DNA from: Dermanyssus gallinae
Taxonomy: Eukaryota; Arthropoda; Arachnida; Mesostigmata; Dermanyssidae
Assembly (NCBI GenBank): GCA_003439945.1
Contig: QVRM01002114.1
Location: 186,001-250,000, forward strand
Length of the DNA: 64,000 bases
Direction: 5' to 3'
The notes beneath the pieces are model-generated. The model was given only the letters and a program-made list of their open reading frames with translations. It was not told where the DNA came from and searched no databases. Each line of letters starts with the position of its first letter. Position 1 is the first letter of the stretch. This document shows positions 24,362 to 36,435 of this stretch, piece by piece. The position numbers and the translations under genes are program-made.

Positions 24362-24707
24362 TTTCGGCGGATATGTGGACATAATTTCTACTCAGAACAC
24401 GCAAAGATCAGAGTTTCCCAAGTATCAAAATCGCAACAATATGATGTGCTCGTTGAGGCAAGTTCGCGCATGCTTTACTTACAGTCTTGTGACGCCGAGC
24501 GCATACACACGACAGGCAATAACTTGTAATGTTGTGGCTTGCCAGAGAACGACAAGGTGTTTCCTTTCCACAGATGGTGTATTGATAGACCTAGTCGGAA
24601 AAAGGCTGCATATGCTGCAGATGCAACAAACATGACCACGCATAGGGGATTCTGTGTATTCGAGCTCTATGTACGTAAGGATTTGCGTAGCTACGCAGAG
24701 GTTCAAA

Positions 24708-24752
24708 GGATTAGGGCTGTATTAGGATTAGGTTGGATTAGGATTAGGGTCC
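24708..24752 (+). repeat. Short TTAGG-like degenerate array
   Basis: Repeated GGATTAGG and TTAGGATTAGG motifs occur within about 45 bases. TTAGG is the usual arthropod telomere unit, so this may be a small interstitial telomeric-like array or a chance GATTAG repeat. Confidence 0.4.
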
Positions 24753-25174
24753 AGAGCAATCGTTGCGGAAACATATGCGGCCACCTGTGTGCAACACCAC
24801 TAGTTTCTCATTGGCAATGCAAAACGACAAACCGCTCAAAGTAGAGAGAAACGAGGTTCAAACATCCGAGTTGTAATCAAAAGTATGCTTAGCAGTCGTA
24901 GTGAGTGTATGTACTACACATGGCTACCATCAACCCTGCTCCAAGTGATCGTGAAGCCGGTTAGAGGCCCCAATAGACTTCAAGACAACCACCTTAACTG
25001 CCTAGGTTTGCGGTTAAACCTATCAAATAATAGCCTTGCTTGTCACGGCACAAACTATCGCTAACCCACATTTACAGTTGAAATAATAATACATTACAAT
25101 AGTTATATCGATCAGTCTCTCAACTAGCCGATACCTTATTAAATAAATTTAAACTATTGAGATACACATATAAC

Positions 25175-25177
<3 letters not shown>

Positions 25178-25239
<62 letters not shown>

Positions 25240-25381
25240 GATGATTTATTAATCATTTACAATACGTTTGCACACTCGGCACTGCTCGCCTTACACATAT
25301 ATATATATATATATATATATAAGGCGAGCAGTGCCGAGTGTGCAAACGTATTGTAAATGATTAATAAATCATCACCATATT

Positions 25382-25411
<30 letters not shown>
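25178..25411. repeat. 57-bp inverted repeat around and between (TA)n tracts
   Basis: Arms at 25237-25293 and 25320-25376 are near-perfect reverse complements (GATTTATTAATCATTTACAA in the left arm). (TA)n lies to the left (25178-25236), in the loop (25296-25320) and to the right (25385-25411). The whole block can fold into a long hairpin. Confidence 0.9.
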
Positions 25412-25413
<2 letters not shown>

Positions 25414-26734
25414 TTTAAAGTCTATATATCTTATATAAAGCAATGAAATATGAGTGACATTTTGTCGTTCCCTTGTACATAGATAATAAAGATATAGATA
25501 AATGATATGCCTTTTTTAACTCACTGATATGTCTTAACTGCATCGCCGTAGCGTACGGACGTGTTTTGTGAGTGCTCCCTGATAAAAGGCGATAGCGGGA
25601 GTCCGCCGTATCTACGGCAAAGGCAATCTATCTCTCGACACCTCTGGTCAGCTCCGTGTTCCAGACCACCCAACCGTAACTTTGTCGCGCATACACTTCT
25701 TGTTGTGACAACAAAAATTGAGCATAATTAACACAACAAAAGTCTAAAACCCTAGAACCAACCTAATACAAGTTTATAACTTTAGAAACAAGATAATACA
25801 AGTTTAATACCTATATAGTAAAACAAATCCAAAACAATTTACTCGGAGTCACTTGTTTCTTCGTTCTTCAGCAGTAAGAAAAGAAAACAAATACGAAATT
25901 CCAATTTCGTATTTCCAAGTAAGTAGTATAGTAGCTGGCAATTTAAACGGCCCTTCTTGCAACAATACCAACGCTATTATGTGCACATTCGAACCGCCGC
26001 CACGCACAACAGTCCGAACAGCCGCCATGTACAATGACTTTAAACACTGTCGATAAACGCTACGAAACCGCCTGTGGTCGACAGAATAGCAAGTACTTGC
26101 ACTACTTGCACCTTAGCTAACTAAATGACGGGAACATTCCAGCGCGGACTCGGATTCAATTTTGCGCTTGATAGGTAACTTTAGGCTCACTATTTCTCCT
26201 CACTCCTCATCTACCGAATCTGGTGATGAAGAACTCGCTAGCATGATTGGGGAAGCATGGAGACCTGCGTCAGAAATCAGTAGGCATAACTCCCACGCGT
26301 AAAACGGACGAGCAAGCTTCTAATCGAAACAGGCTATACAAGAGCCGCCTTAAATGGCTCCCGGCTAAATGAGCACCTACTATTAAACCCGTTTACAAAG
26401 AGCCTTAAAAAGAAACAAGCCTCATCTCATTGAATGCTCGCCAGTGAAAATCTTAGGACTTAAAAAGGAAATCCGCTGAAAATCCAGCTTTCGCTCATAT
26501 CTTAAGATAACCAATTGCTCCGTGCTACTGGTGGAATGACCAGATTGCCGAAAAGCGACGGAGATGCCACCACTTGCGAAGAGTATGCACGCGCCGCAAA
26601 GCAAGGCACCGGCTATAGCTTTCGGGAAGAATACGGTCTCCCGCATCTACACGGAAAAGCGTGAACTTTGTAATCATAGCCGGAGTCTCCCAAGAGTGCG
26701 TACTGATATAACCTACGATGAAGCACTTTTGTGG
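25412..26734. other. Intergenic, no gene recognised
   Basis: AT-rich to about 26100, then more mixed composition. ORFs at 26422-26770 overlap on both strands and show no domain. Confidence 0.35.
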
Positions 26735-26744
26735 CGCCGGTGGC

Positions 26745-26838
26745 TTAGACGGCTGACGCACCGTTCGTAACGGAGCGTTGCCGTGGGAACCATGATTAGC
26801 AAAATAATCGCAAGTTCGAGCCCCGACCTTGCTGGTTG
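26745..26838 (+). repeat. tRNA-like sequence, candidate SINE head
   Basis: TGGCTTAGACGG near 26749 matches the RNA polymerase III A box and AGTTCGAGCCC near 26812 matches the B box. Between them is an anticodon-like arm with loop TTCGTAA. About 38 bases separate that arm from the T arm, too many for a normal tRNA, so a tRNA-derived SINE or pseudo-tRNA is more likely. Confidence 0.45.
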
Positions 26839-26854
26839 TATTTGTTAGACGTGG

Positions 26855-27277
26855 TTGTCATTGCCCTGCTTTCTATATTGCTTCAGACTCATATCTTCCA
26901 AGTTAACATTAGACAACCTCAAGAATGTCGACAAAATTAAAACCATGTTTCTTAAAAGGGCAACTGGTTTATCAGAAACCACCTCATCTACGCTAGTGCT
27001 GCAAAGGTGCAATGTGCCCACAGTAATTGAAAATCAAGAGCACCGTAATTGCCAGTTTGATCACAAAGCGCTCGAAACATACAAGCAACATAGAGAAAGG
27101 CAAAACTGGAACTTTGTAATCCAACATTTTACAGACGGACCCGCTTTTCTTAGCAACAGATGGAAAGAAGATCTGCAACAAAACAGAGCAGTGATCTCCA
27201 AAATAGCCTGGCATGGATACCACCAATATCTCTGTCTAGAAAGAACATGTTTCCAAATTAACAAATTATTGTGGTGA
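26855..27277 (+). pseudogene. C-terminal fragment of a non-LTR RT protein
   Basis: A 140-residue frame reads LDNLKNVDKIKTMFLKRATG, later FVIQHFTDGPAFLSNRWKED and KIAWHGYHQYLCLE. The order matches the region after the RT in families A and B (LDRVKPAFLKRVLGL and HGFHHLLC there). The catalytic part is absent. A related trace (MSNFTDSLAFNSNTW) lies at about 62560-62605. Confidence 0.6.
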
Positions 27278-27869
27278 AATTGACTTCGACCGATATCACG
27301 TAACTAAAATGCATAGAACTGAACACCAGCTCATTGACAACTGCTGTAATTGACGTACTTGAGCGGAATAACCCGTAAATATGGTGAGCATCTACCAATA
27401 ATGGTGAATAAACATCGACAACTATATTCCATTGGAAAACATATTTGCTTTAACGAGCTCTACAATTGTGATTAGCAATCTTCAAATAATCCTGCAGCAC
27501 CCTGTATGTGTGTATATATATATAATCACAAACCAAACTTCGACTATAAAAATGTTTTCGTGAGTAACCTTGATTATCCTTTTAATATTTAGTTCTACGT
27601 TTGAAACAACTTGAGATATCAGGGTGCCATAAGTCTAAGGACACTGAATCACGGTGAGCACAGCAAAAGCCTATATGCATTCGTAGTCAAGTGGGTTGGG
27701 TCCATGCAAATCTACCTCATTGTTGCGTATTTGACGGATATCATGGTGTCCATTCATTGACTAATACTTTTCTGTACTGCTTGTACCTGAACGTTTTACT
27801 TTATAAATATCGCCTATAAGCGATCCATGTCACACTTTAAGAAAACACACTCATTGCATTGATGCACAC
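27278..27869. other. Intergenic, no gene recognised
   Basis: Contains only a short TGTGTATATA tract near 27508-27523. Confidence 0.4.
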
Positions 27870-28325
27870 ATACCGAGCAAGATGGCTTAGTGGCAAAGCC
27901 TTTGCCTTGCATTCGGGAGAATTTGGGTTCGAGACCCAGACCGGCCACTCTTAAATTGATTTGCATGGTTTCCAATTTAGACAAGCTAAATGCCGGAGTG
28001 GATTAAAAATTAGCCATGACATGAAAAAACCGTACACGGGCATATTAGCCTTACGGAAAATCTAAAAAAAAATTATCACACGCACCTGGTTATGGCATGT
28101 CAAGCGAAGTTTTATCGTAGGATCACATATTTTTTTTTTGCCGTAAGGCAATTGCCCGTGTACGGATTTTTCATGTCATGGCTAAGTTTATTCCACTCCG
28201 GCATTTACCTTGTCTAAATTAGGAAACCATGCAAACCAATTTAAGAGTGGCCGGTCTGGGTCTCGAACCCAGTCCTCCCGAATGCAAGGCGCAGGCTTTT
28301 GCCACTAAGCCACCTTGCTCGGTAT
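27870..28325. mobile_element. Large palindrome of two head-out tRNA-derived SINE-like units
   Basis: The left unit (27870-28062) starts with a tRNA-like head: A box TGGCTTAGTGGC at about 27882 and B box GGTTCGAGACC at about 27927. A body containing AATGCCGGAGTGG and GACATGAAAA follows. The right unit (28133-28325) is the inverted copy, with a few mismatches. A spacer of about 70 bases with short A and T runs separates them. The tRNA heads point outward. This could be two SINE insertions in opposite orientation or one foldback element. Confidence 0.75.
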
Positions 28326-31164
28326 GTACTCGTACGAGTAGTTACATAATAGTGATGGTCATTCGATAGTCCAACGGAATGGCATGCTTGCGTACATTTC
28401 CTATAATTATGTTAGGCATAATTATAGAATATTTCAACATTATTAAACTAAAACATCTTCATATTAACATAACAGACGTTTACATGCATATCTGATCATA
28501 TAGCTTTGACTTTCCCGCAAACAAAATAGCAGTACCTGGAATCTCTAGATTTTGCGTGAAACATTGGAAAAGGCAATGCCAAGGCGGTTTAACCAAGCTC
28601 GTAGGAGTACTTAATCATGTGAGTCGTACCACTGACCCATATGTGCAGCTCTTGCTTGCTGGACTTACTCGGGAACCGATAAGTCAAAGCATCTACAAAG
28701 CATCTATCATTGTTCCGGCTTCTCAGTGAGGGCATAACATTAGCGTTAGTCTTCCAACATATACTATGATAATTCATAGTGTGTGTTTACACATGTTATA
28801 GAAAAGCAAAAGTGGATGCACAGAAAAGACTTCTTGCTAAAAATGCAAATTTTTCTATATTGCGTCTGTACATTCGTATATATGTCGGTAACCGGGCACG
28901 CTAAGTTAGGGCAACCTGCTAATGTTTAAGGTGTCACCGGAGGTACAAACAGAAGCAACAGCTTTGAATACGTGCGCACGTCACACCTGCACATATGTAA
29001 ACTCACTGAGAAAAACGCACATATACGTGCACGTATTTAGAAACACATCAATATCCATATATTTAACCGGACCCGAACTAGCAACAGGAAATGAATTACG
29101 TTTGATCTCTCAGACAGCGGGGAAGCATTGATGGTATAATCTTACTTGTGTGAACGGCCTTGTTGAGCATGGATTCTCTGAGTTAGAAACTGCGAACGTC
29201 AGCAGATGACTGAAAAAGATGGAGCTAAGTGGCGGAAAATAAACCTGAGCAATTATTTCGGATGTGTAAGAGAGCTTCCCTGACTGGCAGATTGCATATA
29301 CGTGACACTTGTTCTATTCAATAAAAGCGAGCCAGGCGTGACCAAACCGGTTTACAAAACTAGGGCTACACGCTGGCCGTAGTATGCCCTTTTTGACTCA
29401 CTTGTTGAGCGGTCGCTACGAGAAGACTGCAGACATCGTTAAATGGCAGCGTAGGTCAAACCAAAATGAGTTCGGTCGTTACTATACAATATAATTATCA
29501 TAGTTGAAGATATCTTTGCTGCTCGTTGATAATATAAGCTAGTAAATAGAAAATAGATAATATGTCGGACGCCGGGCATACGTCGTCGTTTTTATATGTT
29601 TTGATTAAATGTATCATTACAAGAGGGCTTCCTGGACGCTAAAATTAGCCATATGACCTCACTACTAAAATAAGTTACGTATTGCTGTCTTGTGTATTAA
29701 GTATGAAGGTCAAAGAATTGGCATGCTTAATATTTAGGACAGAGAAAAGTAGCTAATTTTCTTGGCCGAAGGGGTTTAGAAGGCGGCACTTCGTCGCATT
29801 TTGCTCGATTTATTCACAGGCTCTTCCAGAGTGTCTGAATACGCATTGCTCAGCACCGTTCAGAATTTACTCCCGATAGGGCTATCGTGCCAAGTATGCG
29901 TTAAACAGCTCGGGTTTCCCTTTTCTTCTTGTACCGCACACTACTCAGCTCTGTGTTTGTTCACCCACCGGCCTTCTATTGTCCTCATTGTTCGTTTTAA
30001 GTGAGTTACACGCCGGCAGAAGTCGTTTGAGGCTGTTTTCGTTAAAAGGTATATCGAGACGAAGTCGCGTGTCCAACGCTCCATTCCAACGAAGAGAGGT
30101 TCAGACGACGATCTCAGTCACATACCAGCAGGGCTCCTGAGGCCTGCCGGACTCCACACACCTCAGATCCGGCATTCATACCAGGTGCGTCTTTATGCAA
30201 GCCTCGAGGAAAGCGATTGAGTCATTGGAAACAAAAAAATCGTGCGCGTCTAATAGCATTATCAGTATAGAGGCTGGATCTAGCTAATAGCATTGGTTAG
30301 GTGCACGTATTACAGCAAAACCAACAAACTAGTGTCTGCAAAACCCATTTGTGCATTAAGAGTCGATTTAAACACACAGACTATAAATGAATGATTAGAC
30401 ACGTATTCTCGCCAATGAAGTAAAATTTTAGCAAATATAAAATGCTGCAAATCCATCCAGCAAAGTGTCGGCTCAGTTGCAATTGTTTAGCAAGAGTGAC
30501 TTTAACTAAACAGCAGCACCTTGCGCGCTCGTGTGACGGGACCTACAACGTTATCATCCTCGGCATCAAGCAGACGTATGTATCCAACGGGTCGGGAGCG
30601 AGGGCGAAACATCTATCGAAAGTGTTTATGTATTGCTGATTGAGAGGAACTTTGATGCGACTATTTCCCATGGGAACGAAAGCTATCCGCGTGAGACGTA
30701 GCCGGCTGATCCACCGCTATGAGCAGACAGACCCGGACATCGCACGTAAATAAAATCCTTTTGCCGTCGATGATGGTACAGCGGGTAGCCGGTCTGAAGG
30801 TGGCAGCTGAACGAACATGCACTGCAGCGAGCATACTATACAATGGCAGTGGCGAAATACAATGAGCGACCGGCCGACCGACCAACAGCCCGACCCTAGA
30901 ACCCACTCACATAGCCATTCATCGTGTTAGATATGCAGGCCCTTCAGGGATTCAAGACTTATGCGCAGCGCCGTTCGACACTAAAGAGGCGCCCCTCTAC
31001 AGCGAGCCTCGCAAATAGCTCTGCTGCTGTTAGTTGGTGGCCAACGAGTTGATGATACGACGGCCCAACGCATATCACCAATGTGAAATTTGCAGCTAAC
31101 TCATAACAAAAGAATTACTAGCTTTATAACAGAATGTAGTTAGTGTACTAGTTTCTTCTAGAAA
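28326..31164. other. Intergenic, no gene firmly recognised
   Basis: A minus-strand segment at 28648-28756 is flanked by acceptor- and donor-like sites and reads CWKTNANVMPSLRSRNNDRC, but nothing joins to it. The stretch 30480-31060 is GC-richer with ORFs on both strands and no domain. Confidence 0.3.
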
Positions 31165-31235
31165 CCCGATTTACGAGCGGCCGGTCCAGGTCTCACACCC
31201 ACGACGATTTCCACCGGTAAACAATTATAGACGTG
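31165..31235 (-). repeat. Degenerate tRNA-SINE fragment
   Basis: Read on the minus strand, GTGTGAGACCTGGACCGGCC lines up with the B box and downstream part of the SINE-like unit at 27.87 kb (GTTCGAGACCCAGACCGGCC). Only this short part is visible. Confidence 0.45.
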
Positions 31236-31569
31236 GGTTATATTGAATTGCTTGTCTGACACTTTGCTTCGACAATTTTTATTTGAAAGGTATTTATAGT
31301 ATGAGGGATCTTTCATGGGGTCAGCTCTAACTCCGGTCGTCTCGGTCTTGTGCGGTCCGGCTTATTCTTGGTCACTGTCATCTCTGCTCGAAATAGTACT
31401 AGTAGTAGAAGTAGTAGTCGGATGTCGCCAGCAATCGTGGACCAGTCATCCTCAGATGTAAGCGTCGCCTTAGCCATTTTTTGGGTTGGCGGACGCCGAA
31501 GGCAAGGAATCAAAACAAACGCAACCACAACTAGTAATATGCCAATTTAACTGCGAAGAATTTTGAAGC

Positions 31570-32481
31570 ATGAGAGAGTCTGGACTATGTAACCAACTAT
31601 CAGGATTCGACGTCGTTGTCCTGACAGAAACGTTTTCCGTTCAACATTTCGATGTCCCCGGGTATTATAGTTTTCACTGTTGCTCTCAACGAGTCGCTCG
31701 CGGTCGTCCCACAGGTGGCGTATCTGTTCTTACTGGTCCACGCCTTGGAAACATAAACCTGCTCTATTCAGAGAATAATGTTGTAGTCCTTTCGTCATCC
31801 ACACTTTTGTTGATTGCCATGTACAGCAGTGCTAACTCGGGAAGCGGTGACAGTACAGACCAACTACTGGAGATGATTAGCATTGCTATGAGCTTCGTTG
31901 GCGTTGGACAGACAATACTGCTAGCTGGGGATCTAAATTGTCGGCTGGAGCAAGACCCCCCAAGCGAACGGACAACTGCTCTGTTAGAGTTACTCGATGC
32001 ATACGGTTTATGGGTGTGTACCGATAGGGGCACCCCTACTTATTATGCCGATGCCAACCTGCATCGGGTTGGCTCTATGGGAAGAACGGGATGCTCAACA
32101 ATCGACATCTTTGCAACTTCAGCCCCACCAAATTGTGTGACATATGAAGGGCCGGCTTTTCGTGTCTTACTGACGGGGATTAAGAAGCATATCCCCGTGG
32201 TTCTTAAGCTCTCTATTAAATCGATTAGTGCTAATAAACAACGCACCGGCGTAGGGAAGCGCATTGATAACAACCTGGTTATTTCGCTGCTTTCTCGGAT
32301 TAACCCTGAGAGGCTACAGCACGGCCCCCTTGATGAGGCAATAGCTGAGGTCACCAGCGTCCTCATAAACATAGCTTCTAAAGCACTACCAAATATGCGG
32401 CGTTCTCCACGCTGGTATGACAATATTTGCTTTGCGCTGAGGCAAATTCTACTTAGAGTCCCTCCACCAATCGTCCTATGA
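31570..32481 (+). pseudogene. APE-type endonuclease domain of family A retrotransposon
   Basis: A 303-residue open frame. Seen motifs: FDVVVLTETF (metal-binding Glu region), LLAGDLNCRL (GDxN motif), CSTIDIFAT (SxIDxxF-like) and KKHIPVVL (catalytic His near the end). This is the order expected of the endonuclease that nicks target DNA for target-primed reverse transcription. The true start is probably upstream: LVICQFNCEEF precedes an in-frame TGA at 31561, so the N-terminus is broken. The frame runs past the endonuclease and stops at 32481. Confidence 0.8.
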
Positions 32482-32894
32482 CCCAGCTGCGTCGGCTATT
32501 TACTCAATTACACGACAGCATTATCGGAAGCTTCAAGACTTCAAGAGGCGGTCATTTGCCGACCAACAAGAACGCCTCCTCATACAAAAAGCACAACAAG
32601 AACCCCACCTCATCACACGCCAGCCTCACAACTTTACGAGCTGTCCAATCCCATCTGAAAAACTCTTGGGCCACTTTCAAGCAGCTTTCACTCACGCGGA
32701 TACTGTGCCTCTCGAGATACCTATTTCATACGAGCTCGAAGCTCCCGACAGATTTTTCGCCGTTGAGGCTCTTGATGACCGTTTAGTCTAGACGAAGTCA
32801 ATGTTGCCCTCGCTCGTATATGAAATAACAAGGCATTCGGGCCAGATCTTGTAAGGAATGAACACCTTCGGCAGGGACATCTCCTCGTGCCTAT

Positions 32895-33825
32895 ATGGCA
32901 GTCCTTTTTTACAGATGCCTCTTTGAGGGCGCTCTGCCAGCCAAGTGGTATGAATGCCTTCTTAAAGTAATTCCAAAAGGAAAAGGAGATCCTTCGGACC
33001 CTGCCGCGTGGCGGCCGATATACAAAAGAAGCTGTGTCTACAAACTACTCTCAAGCATACTGACAAGACGTCTCACCCATTTTCTGACAGCACTGGGATT
33101 TCTTCCAGATGAGCAGCATGGCTTCAGGACCGGGCTGTTCCACTATATCAGCCTGCGAAGCACTTCTTGAGCAGATCACAATCTCGTTAAACCGGAAAAA
33201 ACTCCCTTTGTTCACGGTTTTTATTGATTTAAAATCTGCCTTCGACATCGCACCCCGTGATATTGTCTTAAAGAAGCTGGGACAGGCTGGAGTTGGACCA
33301 CGAATGCTCACTCCACTCTGCGCACTTCTGAGGGCTAACCAAATTATCCTCGATGATGGTGTGTGCGAGCATAACACGTTTGATCAGACGACTGGGTATC
33401 CGCAAGGCGACAATCTCAGCCCATTGCTATTCATAACGTTAGTCAGTGATCTGCCACGCATCATGAAAGAGCGGCACTCAAAGGTCATGACCCTGCTCTA
33501 CGCAGATGATCTGGTACTATTCAACAGAATTCGCACGGACCTGCAGGCTGCTCTTTGCACACTTGATGAATATTTCTCGCAGAATGGCCTCATAGTAAAC
33601 GTATCAAAAACCAAGGCTGTTAAGTTTCGGAGTGGCGGGCAACGAGCCCGCGCAGATAAACTGCTATTTCACGGTGAACAAGTGCAGTTTGTAGAGACCT
33701 TTTGCTATATTGGGGCAATTTTCTCATCTCTTGGAACAACTTTTTCACAACATGTAACTGAGCGTTGTAGAAAAGCGCTTATCGCGGCAGCGGGTATCAG
33801 AAACCCAACACAGTTGTCCGTTTAG
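32895..33825 (+). pseudogene. Reverse transcriptase domain of family A retrotransposon
   Basis: Two overlapping frames (32895-33170 and 33109-33825) together make one RT. The first carries LLKVIPKGKGDPSDPAAWRP, the second FTVFIDLKSAFDIAPRDIVL, GYPQGDNLSPLLF and TLLYADDLVLF, with both catalytic aspartates. A frameshift near 33130 separates the fingers from the palm. The palm frame is 238 residues long without a stop, so the copy is fairly young. Confidence 0.85.
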
Positions 33826-33831
33826 ACGGCC

Positions 33832-34155
33832 ATGACGTTATTCACGCTCAAAGTGGCATCCGTAGCTGCTTACGGTATTCAAGTGACATGGAAACATCTT
33901 AGCACTTCGCAGTTATGGCAGTTGGATAGGGTAAAGCCAGCTTTCTTAAAGCGAGTACTTGGCCTTCCGTCAAATTCGCGCAACAGATTAGTATACATGC
34001 TCGCGGGTTCAATACAATTTATTGATGAACTTGTAGACTGCTTTAATTTGCCGCAGACAGTCGCCCTGGAAACGTTCCGGCATAAGTATTCTCAAAAAGT
34101 GTCTCTTATTCCCAGAGAGTTTTATCTATCACCAGCTATGACTAACCAGGCCTGA
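33832..34155 (+). pseudogene. Thumb and C-terminal region of family A RT protein
   Basis: Directly follows the RT frame after one stop codon in the same reading frame. It reads AAYGIQVTWKHLSTSQLWQL and FLKRVLGLPSNSRNRLVYML, matching the thumb of the copy at 21.8-22.0 kb. The stop near 33823 looks like a simple inactivating change. Confidence 0.75.
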
Positions 34156-34808
34156 AAGGAATCTCTCCGGCCATGTCGTCACCTCACTACTCGCTACAGT
34201 GTTCACGGATTTCATCATCTACTATGCCGGTCTGCTGGGTTTCATGAACCCAAGGAGGACTGCAAATGCCGTTGTTGTGGCGGTCCATGTCCCCTATACC
34301 ACCTACCTGATTGCACGGAATCCGTGTCGCTTTCACAGCTTCAACGAGAATGCTCATAATTAATTTTACCATGTTTGTTATATATATCATGTTCGTATTT
34401 ACATACCCAAACAGGGTGATTTTTCATTAAATGAAATGAAATGTTTCGGGGTCCACTGATGCAGCCCAAGCGCTTGTAGCCTCTTGACACGCGCTTGGAA
34501 ATAGGCGCATGGGACTGCGGCATGTTTGCTGCTGATAATAAGTCCCTACTCTACAGGCGATACGGTCGAAGCTAGTGTTCGTGCAAATCGGCAGTGGCAC
34601 TGCTGGAAGCATTCATGCGCTGAGTATCTGCGTCAAGCTTACCTCATGCCCTATTTTGTTTGGAACTACAACCCAATGTCCCATATAAAAAGCCACATCG
34701 GGTGTAGGCAGTCACTGTTCCTGAAGCATACGTAAATCTTGCCTTATTGTTGCATCTTTTGATAGATGTGCTCCCGTGGTCGACACTTATATTACATTAG
34801 TCGAGGTA

Positions 34809-35690
34809 TCACCCCAAATTTTCATATGCAGGACCAGACCAGAGATGCAAGACATTGAAAACGTCCAAACCACCGACCTCCCGTCTGGCCTGGTCGACTT
34901 TAGCTTCCCACTCCGAAATAAAACATTCGTAGGGTACTGTACGCGGCATCTTCAGCCTTAGTCGGATTGTTTCAGCAGCCGGTGGGCAGCCTGGCATGAG
35001 ATACACAAAGCGGCTCCTTGCTCGGATAGGCAAGCAAAGCACTCGCTTCATATATAATAAAAAACACCTTTTAAGCTGGTTAAAATTCGCCAGCGTGGGA
35101 TGGTTCCACACCCTGTCAAGACCGTACATCAGCCCCGGAACAATCTTAAGCATGAAGAGCCTCACTGCTAAGAGAACGGACAGTCTTCGGACATTGCTTA
35201 CTTCCCCGTAAAGAATCACAAGTGCCTTTCGTACTGTTTCGTTTACATGCGCCGTGAACGTCGTTCCTGTATAATGAACCCCAAGGCCAAGATACTAAAA
35301 AGAGTTAACAAACTCCAATGGTTGGCCGCAGCAACGTATAACGTCTCTGGCAGCCAATCGACCTCCACGCCTGAATTTCATGGCTTTAGTCTTCCTGGAG
35401 TTTATCTCAAGTCCCTTCGAGACAAGGAACGCCTCTATCATAGAGGTAATGCGCTTGATGGTACCTAAATCGCGATGAGCGACCACGATATCATCTGCAT
35501 ACATCACCATTACGGCTTTTTGGTACTCCTGTCGGACATAACCGAGGAGGTCAGCAAGGAGAAGTGTAAACGAGACGCAGCTTAGCGGGTCTCCTTGCGG
35601 AGTTCCCACATTTTGCTTAATCTCTAATACACCCTGCTCACCGTCCACCAACAAGGCGTCCTTCCTCAAAGAAACTTGCTATTACACTCA
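34809..35690 (-). pseudogene. Non-LTR retrotransposon remnant, family B (RT palm and thumb)
   Basis: Two long minus-strand frames. The first (35669-35295) holds VGTPQGDPLSCVSFTLLLAD, VMVMYADDIVVAHRD with both catalytic Asp residues, and INSRKTKAMKFRRGGRL. The second (35219-34809) holds RRLSVLLAVRLFMLKIVPGL and YMKRVLCLPIRARSRFVYLM. One frameshift lies between them. The fingers and endonuclease are missing, and bases beyond 35690 belong to other fragments. Confidence 0.75.
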
Positions 35691-36140
35691 GGAGAGAGCC
35701 TTTTAAGACAACCCCGAGCACACCTTAGAGGGACCAAACAGGGTTGTGAGCCAAAAAAGCAACGTCGTATCATCAGCAAAAGTGATCAGCTTGCCTACGT
35801 CTTCTCCAGACATTTAAGAAATAAAATTTAACCCTCGGGGTGCCGATGTCAACGGATCTTCGTCAAAAGTCGGCCGACTCAACTCTTACAGCCTGAATGA
35901 TTGAGGCTAGGTGCGGGCGGAACCACTTAACTGTATTTCCAAATGCGGAAAGATGTGGCCCGGCTCCCGTGGCTGTCACGATCTGGGCCTCACTGTAAAC
36001 TCTGCCAAAACCGAAGCGATGAGGTTTAGAAAAAGAGAGAGGACCACGGCTACATATACAATTTTCTTAGGTGCCAGTACACCTCCAGTGTATGTTAAAA
36101 AAAATCGCGTTTTTTGGCTTGCTGTTCTCCGTCAATGATC
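35691..36140. pseudogene. Mixed short RT fragments on both strands
   Basis: On the minus strand at about 35700-35813, GKLITFADDTTLLFWL resembles a Jockey/CR1-type RT active site. On the plus strand at 35911-36138, DLGLTVNSAKTEAMRF resembles the segment after the YADD motif of an R1- or Jockey-type RT. They are too short and opposed to be one element. Confidence 0.45.
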
Positions 36141-36435
36141 GATGTTTTCATGCGCACATATCCGAGAGATGTAACGATGCGATCATGGCGCCTTGAGCAA
36201 TTAAACTATCACCTACAGCACTGACATCAATAATTAGGAGTTGAGGCTTACTGAGATCGATGTTAATTTCATCGATACGGGAACTATGAGGAATAGCGAA
36301 TAGAAGAGAATAAACCGTCGAAATCTCACATTATTGACCTTTGCGCGGTATATGAATCACATCATACTCTCTGCAGACTACCTGGGGAAATCTGCTATCA
36401 ACGCACTAGACAGATACGCGGAACATTTGACAAAA

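Larger units (their letters stand above)
31340..34400 (+). mobile_element. Non-LTR retrotransposon, family A, best-preserved copy
   Basis: This copy carries, in order, an APE-type endonuclease, a reverse transcriptase with YADD, a thumb region and a C-terminal Cys/His segment, spread over several frames. A possible start is around 31350. Sequence after 34155 continues the C-terminal part in another frame (VHGFHHLLCR near 34201, then CKCRCCGGPCPLYHLPDC near 34262), ending near 34400. No clear poly(A) tail or target duplication was found. Families A and B resemble each other in the RT and thumb. The exact clade needs a tree. Confidence 0.8.

Noticed and set aside
28648..28756. Minus-strand exon-like segment (CWKTNANVMPSLRSRNNDRC)
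   Set aside because: Single short open stretch with fair splice sites but no partner exon or recognisable domain.
30661..30906. GC-rich minus-strand ORF
   Set aside because: No splice context or recognisable motif.
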